A stretch of 64,000 nt of DNA from an uncultured Verrucomicrobia subdivision 3 bacterium (GTDB lineage: Bacteria > Verrucomicrobiota > Verrucomicrobiia > Limisphaerales > UBA11358). A model generated the notes under the pieces. It did not search any database, was not told where the DNA came from, and saw only the letters and a program-made list of their open reading frames with translations. Position numbers and translations under genes: made by a program. This document shows positions 52,148 through 61,000 of this stretch, one piece after another. The stretch is from assembly GCA_903861445.1 (NCBI GenBank), contig CAIOUK010000215.1, positions 1 to 64,000 on the forward strand, in the 5' to 3' direction. The stretch's first letter is position 1, and every line of letters starts with the position of its first letter.

Positions 52148-53155
52148 GTGGATTGCTGCAAGGGTATCTGCATCGTGCTGGTGGTTTTTGGGTATGTGAC
52201 AGGCGGCTTGGAGGCGGCAAAGGCTCTCTCCGCCGATTCCATATTTCTGACGTTGCGAACATGGGTTTATCTGTTTCATATGCCGGCCTTTTTCCTCCTG
52301 TCGGGTTTGTTTGCCGGCAAAGCGGTTGGACGGCCATGGCGTGCACTTTTTCAAAACAAGACGAGAACACTGGTCTATCCTTACATCCTATGGACCGGGA
52401 TTTATTTAGCCTCGCAAATTCTCTTGGTGCGTTATGTGAATAACCCGCCAAATATCGGCAGGGCGCTCCATTTGCTTTGGGAGCCTTATGGATATGGCCT
52501 TTGGTTTCTGTATAGCCTCTTTCTGATTTCAATGATGTTCCATCTGTTATTGGTGGCAGGAGTGCGCAAGCAAATCCTGTTGCTGACGGCAGTCGCGTTC
52601 CATCTGGGGGCATGGTTTAATGCGTTTGCTTTTTGGCCCATTTTAAATACCGCGATGCTGAATCTCATTTTCTTTGCCGTAGGGTCTATTTATGTGGAAA
52701 AAATCTCGGCCAGCTTGCCAAGCGTCAACAGAATGAAATTAATTGCAGCAGGAATGGTGTTACTTGGATTGATGACTATTATATTTGCCATGCCAAACTA
52801 CGCGAAGTTGCCACTAGGTTTGACAACTGCGTTGCTGGGAATCGTTGGCATTATTGCTTTGTCTCATGGATTAATCGGTTTGGCAGTAGGTCGGTTCTTT
52901 TCTGTGCTGGGCTTTTACTCTCTGGAAATATATCTGGGACATCCCCTTTGTAGCACCGCAGCGCGGGCTGTTTGGAGCCGTATTGGCATCTCGTCGGAAT
53001 TTTTAATGGTGTTGTTTATTGTCTCTGCAGGAGTATTTGTTTCCCTCGCGATAGCCTTGCTTTGCCAAAAGCTGCAATTCCCTTACCTATTCCGATGGCC
53101 GCAGTTTCACCTCAAGCCTAGCATTGAAAGGGAATCCGATCTTTGCACAAAATGA
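52148..53155 (+). CDS. acyltransferase-3 family membrane protein, probably lacking its true start
   Basis: 335 residues from GTG at 52148, with about ten membrane helices. Acyltransferase-3 proteins usually begin R..WxDxxKGI...VxGH. Here the upstream in-frame bases read RLDRLLWVDCCKGICIVLVVFGY, in three adjoining parts, but no ATG, GTG or TTG precedes the conserved Arg. The usual catalytic His is Tyr (residue 16, FGYV). AT-richer than the neighbours. It lies between the remnant and the intact GT4 gene, and overlaps the latter by 4 bp. It may be inactive. An OafA/YcfT-like O-acyl role is the family expectation. Confidence 0.75.
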   Translation: MDCCKGICIVLVVFGYVTGGLEAAKALSADSIFLTLRTWVYLFHMPAFFLLSGLFAGKAVGRPWRALFQNKTRTLVYPYILWTGIYLASQILLVRYVNNPPNIGRALHLLWEPYGYGLWFLYSLFLISMMFHLLLVAGVRKQILLLTAVAFHLGAWFNAFAFWPILNTAMLNLIFFAVGSIYVEKISASLPSVNRMKLIAAGMVLLGLMTIIFAMPNYAKLPLGLTTALLGIVGIIALSHGLIGLAVGRFFSVLGFYSLEIYLGHPLCSTAARAVWSRIGISSEFLMVLFIVSAGVFVSLAIALLCQKLQFPYLFRWPQFHLKPSIERESDLCTK

Positions 53156-54375
53156 AAATCCTCCTGCTCAACCAGGTCTTTTTTCCCGACGTTGTCTCCA
53201 CAGCGCAGCATTTAAGCGATTTGGCAACAGCGCTGGCGGCGCGTGGCCATGAAGTGACGGTGGTCAGCAGCCGCAGGGGTTATGATCATCCCGATATGAT
53301 CTATCCCGCGTGCGAAACCTGGCGCGGCATCAAAATTCGCCGCGTTTTTTCCACGCGCTTCGGCAAAGGCGCCAAGTGGCGGCGCGCGGCGGACTTTGCC
53401 AGTTTTCTGATTTGCTGCTGCACCCGGCTCTTGTTCCTGCCGCGTCAAGACGTGGTGCTGGCGCTGACCACGCCGCCGCTCATTTCCTTCATCGGGGCGT
53501 GGCGGGCAAAATTGTGGCGGGCGCGCTTTTGCTATTGGGTCATGGATTTCAATCCGGACGAGGCCATCGCCGCCGGCTGGCTGCGGGCGGATTCGTTTGC
53601 GGCAAAATTTCTGGAACGGCTCTCGTGTTTCAGCCTGCGCCGGGCGGAAGGTATCATTGCGCTGGACCGCTTCATGCGCGACCGCATCGTGGCCAAGGGC
53701 ATCGCGCCGGAAAAAGTCGCCGTCATTCCGCCGTGGTCACAGGATGATGAAGTTCGCTTTGATGCGGCGGGGCGGGAAAAGTTTCGCACTGCGCACGCCC
53801 TCGCAGGAAAATTCGTCGTAATGTATTCCGGCAATCACAGCCCGGTGCATCCGCTGGATACATTGATGCAGGCGGCAGAGCGGTTGCGCCAGGAAACGGA
53901 CATCGTATTTTGTTTTGTTGGCGGTGGCAGCGAATTTGCGCGTGTAAGAAAATGGGCAGCCGCCACCGGCAATCCACAAGTGCTTTGCCTGCCATATCAG
54001 CCGCTGGATCAACTATCCGCCTCGCTCTCGGCGGCAGATGCGCATGTCGTAGTCATGGGCGACGCTATGCTTGGCTTGGTTCACCCCTGTAAAATCTACA
54101 ATGTTCTTTCCGTTGGAGCCCCGGTGATTTATATCGGGCCGACAACCAGCCACGTCACGGAAATTCTGGAAGGCTTGCAGCCGCACCATCCGTGGATTGG
54201 CGTGCGGCACGGGGCAGCGGAGGATTTGGCTCGTCAAATTCGAGAAATGCGCACAGCTGGAGTGGCTCATGACCGCCGTCTGCCAGTTGCCGTGGCGGCG
54301 CGCTATTCGCAGGCCATGCTGTTGCCACAATTGTTGGCGGTGTTGGCCGGCAAAGGTAATGCGGCCGCAGACTGA
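53152..54375 (+). CDS. family 4 glycosyltransferase (WbuB-like)
   Basis: 407 residues from the ATG at 53152, overlapping the acyltransferase stop by 4 bp. It starts KILLLNQVFFPDVVSTAQHL and has the GT-B signature RGHEVTVVSSRRGY, the segment FCYWVMDFNPDE, FVVMYSGNHSPVHPLDTL and a C-terminal GT4 half in which the E-x7-E motif is replaced by GDAMLGLVHPCKIYNV, as in WbuB-type transferases. WbuB adds L-FucNAc to a growing O-antigen unit. Its donor here is unknown. It ends the cluster, just before a terminator. Confidence 0.88.
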   Translation: MKILLLNQVFFPDVVSTAQHLSDLATALAARGHEVTVVSSRRGYDHPDMIYPACETWRGIKIRRVFSTRFGKGAKWRRAADFASFLICCCTRLLFLPRQDVVLALTTPPLISFIGAWRAKLWRARFCYWVMDFNPDEAIAAGWLRADSFAAKFLERLSCFSLRRAEGIIALDRFMRDRIVAKGIAPEKVAVIPPWSQDDEVRFDAAGREKFRTAHALAGKFVVMYSGNHSPVHPLDTLMQAAERLRQETDIVFCFVGGGSEFARVRKWAAATGNPQVLCLPYQPLDQLSASLSAADAHVVVMGDAMLGLVHPCKIYNVLSVGAPVIYIGPTTSHVTEILEGLQPHHPWIGVRHGAAEDLARQIREMRTAGVAHDRRLPVAVAARYSQAMLLPQLLAVLAGKGNAAAD

Positions 54376-54406
54376 CACTTTCCTGTAATCATTTTCCAAT
54401 TCCATT

Positions 54407-54446
54407 CATCCCCGCCGGCTTCAGTTGGCGGGGATGTTTGCTTTTT
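54407..54446 (+). terminator. intrinsic terminator of the glycan cluster
   Basis: A perfect 10-bp stem CATCCCCGCC/GGCGGGGATG with a 10-nt loop is followed by TTTGCTTTTT. It lies 31 bp after the last stop codon of the cluster. Confidence 0.85.
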
Positions 54447-54881
54447 GGGAGCATAAGCCTCTGCGCTCGTTCCCCAATGGTTTCAATCATCCCACAAGGT
54501 TTTAGGTTTTTTTCGACTTCAGGAACTATTTGGGGCAGGGGAGGAACTATTTCCAACTCAACTCCAAAATATTAGAAAACTATTATTTTACTGGAGTTTT
54601 TACTAGTGGTGAAAGTTTTGAAACGCACTCGTGAGCACTGCAATTGATCAATGCCTTGTGATATGTTTTACTCTGAAGCGAGCTGGTCGCGGCTGTTTTT
54701 TTCTTGGGAAAACTGCACCGTATCAGGGGTAGTTGTTATGCAAAAAGGTATTGTATTAAGAGGTGTGATTATGGGAAAACCAGTCGACACCAGCGCAATC
54801 ATATCATGATTGTCAAAATTGACCGGCTTGCTATGGCTGTTAACCGTTGTCGGGAATCATAATAATAAAACGAAACGAACC
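54447..54881. other. AT-rich region upstream of the second DUF6288-like gene
   Basis: AT-rich, without recognisable genes. It probably carries the promoter and leader of the downstream gene. No regulator site could be defined. Confidence 0.4.
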
Positions 54882-57305
54882 ATGAAGAAGCTCATTTGGT
54901 ATTCACGCGTGCTGGTAATATTCAGTTTAGTGTTGCTAGGCGGAGCCGCCGGCCTTTCAGGTGCTACCGACCAGAAAAAAGCACCACCTGTCAATCCGGA
55001 TTTCACTCACGGCGGGCAAAGGGATGATTTTCACGACTGGACGTTGGGGCCGACGGGTTTGCGGGGCTGGATATACGGCAGCAAGTGCGAGACGAGCGAG
55101 GCGCGCCAAATTCTGGTCACTGCCGTGGCAAAGGGTTCGCCAGCGGATGGCATTTTAACTAATGGGGATGTCATTCTCGGGGTCGGTGGTCAGCCATTTT
55201 CCTGCGATGCCCGCATCAGTTTTGCCAAAGCCATTACCGCTGCTGAAAAAGCGAACTGGTGGAAGGGCGGGAAACTGCAGTTGCTACGCTGGCGCGCGGG
55301 CCAGACTGAAACGGTGGAACTCAAACTCAAGGTCATGGGCACATATAGTGACACCGCGCCGTATGATTGCCCGAAATCAAAAAAGATTTTTGAGCAGGGC
55401 TGCGAGGCGATTGCCAAGCGGGGACTTAACGGTGAATCCATTCCCAATGACATGAACGCGTTGGCGTTGCTGGCCAGCGGCAAGCAGGAATACCGGCCCA
55501 TGCTGGCGGCCTACGCGAAGCAGGTGGCAGAACATCATTTTGATGGTTACCCGAATTGGGATTATGGCTATGCAAATATTTTTCTCGCCGAATATGTGCT
55601 GACTACGGGTGACCGGTTGGTGTTTGAAGGGTTGAAGCGCATCACCTTGGAGATTGTGCAGAGCCAGAGCGCCGTTGGCACTTGGGGGCATAACCCGGCC
55701 CGACCGGATGGCAACCTCAACGGCTATGGTTGCATGAACCAGCCGGGGTTGAGTCTGACGATTTCGATGGTGCTGGCGCAGGAGGCTGGGGTGAATGATC
55801 CGGCGCTGGATCGGGCGATAGCGAAGGCGTCCGGCTTCTTGCGCTGGTATGCCAACAAGGGTGCCATTCCTTATGGCGATCATAAGCCGTGGGACAGCCA
55901 TGATGATAATGGCAAATCCGGCAGTGCGGCAGTGTTGTTTGATTTGCTGGGCGACCGCGAGGCAGCAGAATTTTTCGCGAAGATGGCTGCCGCCGGTTAC
56001 GCCGAGCGCGAGCGCGGGCACACGGGCAATTATTTTAATGTGCTGTGGGCCTTGCCCGGCGTCATCCGTTGCGGACCGCTGACGTCTGGGTCTTATCTCA
56101 AGGAGCAGGCCTGGTATTATGATTTGGCGCGCAGCTGGGATGGTAGCGTTATTTATCAAGGTGAACCACAAGGCGGGGAGGATTTCAGAGAATACACCGG
56201 GTGGGACTGCACCGGGTCGTATCTGCTGGCCTATGCGGCACCGCAAAAAAGTCTTTATTTGACGGGCAAAAAACCATTTTCGTTTCCCGCGCTTAATAGC
56301 GCTCAAACCGATGAGGTCATTGCGGCGGGTCGTGATTTCACGCCGGCCACCGAGGCGACCTGTTATGATGGACGCTCAACCGAACAGTTGCTGTCTGGTT
56401 TAATGAGCTGGTCGCCGGCCGTGCGACTGCGTTCGGCCCAGTCATTGGCGCAGCGTGAAGGTAACTTTGTGCCGACGCTGCTGAAATTCTTGGCTAGTCC
56501 CAATCAGGACGCCCGCTATGGCGCGTGTTTGGCGCTGGCTAAACTCGGACCAAAGGCCGATCCGGCGGTAGCGCAATTGCGGGCGGCACTCAAGGATTCC
56601 GATCCGTGGGTGCAATACCTTGCCTGTCAGTCCATCGCCGCCCTCAGCCCGGCCGTGCGCGCAACCTGCGTGCCGGATTTATTGAATCTGGCAATGGCCT
56701 CCAATCCCGACGACCCGCGCCATATTGTTCAACGCGCCGTGGGCATGGCATTATTTTCACCTTTTCCTGGCCGGAGCCCCCGGAGCATTCTTGCAGATTC
56801 ACTGGTTGGGGTGGATCGCCGTCTGCTCATTCCGGCCATTGAATCCATTTTAAATAACGAAGACGGGGCCGCTCGCGGCAGCGTCGGTGCCATTTACGGT
56901 AAATTGACCGGCAATGATTTGGCTGTGTTATTGCCATCCATCCTGAAAGCAAGTGAGAAAATGGCACCCAGCGGCGAGATGTTTGCTGAAGGTATTCGGG
57001 TGGAAGGACTGGATTTGTTGTCGCGACTGCATATTCGCGAAGGGATGCCGGTTTGCGTATCGATTAGCGCACCCAAATGGGGGTCGCCCCTCGCAAAGTG
57101 CATGGAATATCTCAAGCGATATGGCGTTCATGCCAAAGAAGTGCTGCCGCAGTTGCGGGAAGTTCGCGGCAAATACGAAGAGCGCCGTGATAAGGCGGGA
57201 GTGGCTCTGATTGACAAGACCATTGCCGAAATTAAGGCCAGCCAGATTGCGCCCCAACTGGTGGGTATTGATGAGTTCACGGCAAAATACAGGTCGGCGA
57301 AGTAA
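54882..57305 (+). CDS. DUF6288-like exported PDZ/toroid/HEAT protein, copy 2
   Basis: 807 residues from the ATG at 54882; the open frame extends 24 codons further to a TTG. Same order as copy 1: signal peptide, PDZ-like (TAVAKGSPADGIL, GDVILGVGGQPFSCDA), toroid-like (GHNPARPDGNLNGYG, GDHKPWDSHDDNGKSG, GHTGNYFN), HEAT-like repeats and a helical tail. Conserved motifs are shared between the copies, with clear divergence elsewhere, so the duplication is old. It lies after the cluster terminator and has its own promoter region. Confidence 0.8.
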   Translation: MKKLIWYSRVLVIFSLVLLGGAAGLSGATDQKKAPPVNPDFTHGGQRDDFHDWTLGPTGLRGWIYGSKCETSEARQILVTAVAKGSPADGILTNGDVILGVGGQPFSCDARISFAKAITAAEKANWWKGGKLQLLRWRAGQTETVELKLKVMGTYSDTAPYDCPKSKKIFEQGCEAIAKRGLNGESIPNDMNALALLASGKQEYRPMLAAYAKQVAEHHFDGYPNWDYGYANIFLAEYVLTTGDRLVFEGLKRITLEIVQSQSAVGTWGHNPARPDGNLNGYGCMNQPGLSLTISMVLAQEAGVNDPALDRAIAKASGFLRWYANKGAIPYGDHKPWDSHDDNGKSGSAAVLFDLLGDREAAEFFAKMAAAGYAERERGHTGNYFNVLWALPGVIRCGPLTSGSYLKEQAWYYDLARSWDGSVIYQGEPQGGEDFREYTGWDCTGSYLLAYAAPQKSLYLTGKKPFSFPALNSAQTDEVIAAGRDFTPATEATCYDGRSTEQLLSGLMSWSPAVRLRSAQSLAQREGNFVPTLLKFLASPNQDARYGACLALAKLGPKADPAVAQLRAALKDSDPWVQYLACQSIAALSPAVRATCVPDLLNLAMASNPDDPRHIVQRAVGMALFSPFPGRSPRSILADSLVGVDRRLLIPAIESILNNEDGAARGSVGAIYGKLTGNDLAVLLPSILKASEKMAPSGEMFAEGIRVEGLDLLSRLHIREGMPVCVSISAPKWGSPLAKCMEYLKRYGVHAKEVLPQLREVRGKYEERRDKAGVALIDKTIAEIKASQIAPQLVGIDEFTAKYRSAK

Positions 57306-57459
57306 GCTCTAATCCTCAACTCGGCAAGTCCGGTTGCCGCGCCAACGAGTCGTCGGTGGAGTAGGGGGCATGGCCGCCGTGGTTGAGCGTTGGAACTTGA
57401 GCGTCGCTATTTCTATTTTCGCGCGCCGACCCGATTTTCCGATTATGGCGAAGGCACCG

Positions 57460-57745
57460 TGCGATACTGCTGTTCGCAACAAACTTGGTTGGTAACAAAA
57501 TCTGTTTGATGTCCCGCCGACCTCGGCTCACGCTCGCTGCCCACCGGTTAATATGGGAGACCACCTGACTATAATCCCACTCTAAATGAGAAAAAGGGGG
57601 CGCACACCAATTGCAGTGAGTGGGGGCTCCGTGCAGATCAGGGAAACCTGTTGGGCACGCGCCGGCTGTTCTCAGCTAAAAACTGGTATGCCACGATGAA
57701 GATATCGGGTTCATCAATATAACGAAACAGGGCGAATGCTGGCAT
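57460..57745 (-). pseudogene. frameshifted remnant of a GntR/LacI-like regulator
   Basis: Read on the minus strand, three frames together give IDEPDIFIVAYQFLAENSRRVP, then SLICTEPP, then WCAPPFSHLEWDYSQVVSHI and NRWAASVSRGRRDIKQILLP. The intact regulator at the right edge has VDEPELFAATNHFLATRGLRVP, VSLIFLGHEP, and EWCVPTVTRMQQDFSQLV followed by RWANHVSRGKRDLRQ, in the same order and spacing. Only the C-terminal part of the sensor domain survives, with at least two frameshifts. Confidence 0.8.
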
Positions 57746-57855
57746 TGATTGGCTCCTGAATCTAACCCAAAATTGGGGTAGAGTTTAATTGGGAAATAAC
57801 TCGCAGCGTGCGATTTGTTGCGGAACATTGAAGTTGTTCTTGTAACTGCCCGGCG

Positions 57856-57872
57856 GATTAATTTTATTAATC
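57856..57872. promoter_or_regulatory. perfect inverted repeat upstream of the giant gene
   Basis: GATTAAT-TTT-ATTAATC, a perfect 7-bp arm palindrome about 150 bp ahead of the giant gene. AT-rich palindromes occur by chance, so its role as an operator is only a possibility. Confidence 0.35.
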
Positions 57873-57936
57873 AATAATTTGCGCTGTGGCAGGAGTAAAG
57901 GACTTCCGTTACTTACGCCAACAGAACACGAATCTT

Positions 57937-57964
57937 TACCGTAGCGTTGATACCGTAGCGTTGA
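57937..57964. repeat. 14-bp tandem duplication upstream of the giant gene
   Basis: TACCGTAGCGTTGA occurs twice in direct tandem, 45-58 bp before the start codon. It could be a paired binding site or a replication slip. Confidence 0.8.
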
Positions 57965-58021
57965 AGACGGAAACAGCTGGTTCAAAACTTATAAAATTAA
58001 GATAAAAAGATGAGGACAGAA

Positions 58022-61000
58022 ATGATCAGAGTAATGGTGAAACGTTTTTCAGTCGCTGTCGCGGCCGGACTGGTGTTCTGTGCGGGTAGTGCTTTCGCCG
58101 ATACGATCATCGGCACGGGTGGCACCTATACGATCAACACCACTAACACCACCACCAACGGCACCTTCACGGTGTGGAATGATGCCGGCACGCTGACGAT
58201 GTCCAACGGAGCCACCCTGCTGGTTGCGCCCAGCCAGCATCCAGCCACCAATTACAATAACGACGCCATCCTCTTCGCCGGTGGTGCGGGCACGAACACC
58301 ATGAAGTTCAATGACAACGACACCGATTTTCAGATGACCAACTCGGTCAGTTCCACCGCCACCAACGCGCAGACGCTCGCCCTTTATACCGGCTACCTTG
58401 GCAACGGCGACCGCGAAACGGTTACGTTCAGCTCGGGTATCCCGAATGGGACGAGTGGCAATGCTTTGTCACTGGCGGTCTATTTTACTGGCAATACAGC
58501 TGCACAATTAAGTTATGTGAATCTTTATGGGGCCAATACTTTTACTGGCCCAATCACTTTAAAAAAAGTTTCGGGCAGCGGTCTGTTTGGCTTGACCGTT
58601 GGTGGTGAAATTCTTCACCCCAACAGCGCCATCACTGTGATTGGTTCGGGTTCGTTGGGGAACGGAAATTATGCCGGAGCCATTTCCATGGATACCAACA
58701 CATTTTTGAACTTCGCGAGCACGACCGCACAAACGCTCGCCGGCCCCATCTCGGGACCGGGAGCGGTGAAGGTTATCGGCAATGGTGGTTTGACTTTGTC
58801 CGGCACGAACACTTACACCGGCGGCACCACCATCAGCACGGGTTGCTCGCTGACTTTGGCAACGAATGGCGGATTGAAATTCGTTATTACCGATACCAAT
58901 AACAATACGGTGACGGGCTCCGGCACGGCGTCGGCCACCTTCAATGGCACTTTCACTCTGGATACTTCGGCGGTGACGGTGAACAGCAATTCCTGGACGT
59001 TGGTCAGTGGCATGACTAACAAAATTTATGGCGCCAACTTTGGTTTGACCGGCTTCACCGGTCCCGTGGGCAATCTCTATTCAGGCACGTTTGGAGGCAG
59101 GGCTTGGACGTTCAACAAGACCAACGCGGTATTGCAGATGAATCTACCCGCCCAGATTACGACCTTCAGCACTCTGGGCTATGCCGGCGTCATCAACCAG
59201 ACCAACAAGACGATTTCGTTGACGATTCCCTCCACCAACTCGCTGGCCACGCTGGCACCGACTTACACGCTCACATCGGGAACGTGCAATCAGCCCAGCG
59301 GCTCCGCGCCATCCCCCACTTTTGCGGTGCAAAATCCGGCCATCTACAGCGTGGTGGATGGAACGATCACCAACAACTACACCGTCACCGTCAATCTATT
59401 GGATTTAACTTCCCGGTCGTATTCTGCTTCCTTTTATGTGCTGACCGCAACAAACGGCGCAAACCTGCCGGCTGCAGCCTCGGAAACCAATTTCCCGATT
59501 CTATTGCGGCTGAATGCCAGCAACTTTAATTTCAGTCAGGCCCAGACCAACGGCGCGGACATCCTCTTCACCACCGCCAACAGTAATTCCTTGCCCTACG
59601 AGATCGAGCAGTGGGATGCCGTGAATGGCACGGCCAGCATTTGGGTGCAAATTCCGAGTATCCGGGGCAATACAAACCAGCAACTCCTCATGTTCTGGGG
59701 CAATACCAATGCGATCAGCCAGTCCAGCGGCTCGTCGGTGTTCAACTCAGCCAACGGTTTTGCTTGCGTGCTGCACATGAACGGAACTGCGGATTCGACC
59801 GGCACGCTGACGCCCACGGACACGGGCACGACGGCGACGAATGGCGCGGTGGGACTGGCGAGGCATTTCAATGGCACCGTGGAGCTGAATTGCGGAACGA
59901 GCATCACTACACTTCCTTCCGGCGGCAACCCGCACACCACCGAAGCTTGGTTCCGAGCCAACGTGTCTCCCGGGACGATGGTGGGGTGGGGAGTTCAGCA
60001 GGGATCGGGCAAAGTGGTCGTGACCGAGGCCAGCCCGCCCCACATTTATGTGGATACCTTTTTTGGCCCCACCTTGAATGGCAATAGCACGCTATCACTA
60101 GCGCAATGGTATCATGTGGCCTATGTTTACACCAACGGAACCGCCAAGGTTTATGTCAATGGTGTGCTGGACGGTTCAATCACGGGCACGCTGAATATTC
60201 CTAATCCGGCGCGAATGGATGTGGGTTTGGGCAGCGCATTTGGTGACGCCGCTTTCATCGGCGATTTGGATGAGGTGCGTATCTCCAGCATGGCGCGCTC
60301 CACCAACTGGCTGTCGCTGGAATATCAAAATCAGAATCCTCTGCAAACGCTGGTGGGCAACCTCGTGCAGCCGGGCACCAACTTTTCTGTTTCGGCCACG
60401 AATGTGACGATGAATGAATCCACCACAACCAATCTGACGGCTCAAGCGGGTGGCGCGGCGAAGGTCTATTGGCTGCTGAAACAAAACGGCCAGTCAACGG
60501 TGCTGGCGGTGGATCAGTTCTTATACACGATTAATGCCGGCCGCGTGACGAGTAACCAATCATTTGTGATTGAATTCAAAGCGGTCTATCCAGACGGATC
60601 GATCCAGACCAATGATATTCCGGTGACGGTGCTGGATACGATTCCCGATCCCATCTTCACGTTAGTCACGTCAACTAATTTGTGGGATGGACGTTCGACG
60701 TTGACCGTGACGCCGGTGATTTCCAACTGGGCGGCGCTGGTGGTGGCAGGAGCAACCAACCTCAATTACAAATGGAACGTGGCCGGTGTGGCGGTGACGG
60801 CGCAAACGCCGTCCGCGCTGACCGCGCCCGGCGTCTACACGACGACGAATCTAACCTTGTTGCGCGCGCAAGGAAACGGGGTTCTGACCGCGACGCTGGC
60901 CTTGGATAACGGTGGTGGGGTTAACTCGAATAGTGCCGCTGTGACCGTGCAGCAACCGCTCACCGATGCCTGGGTGGTGCGGACGCCGGGCGCCAGTGAA

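Noticed and set aside
57640..57745. Short frame reading ...FRYIDEPDIFIVAYQFLA... as a RelE/ParE-type toxin fragment
   Set aside because: The residues align with the right-edge regulator with identical 22-residue spacing, which explains them better.
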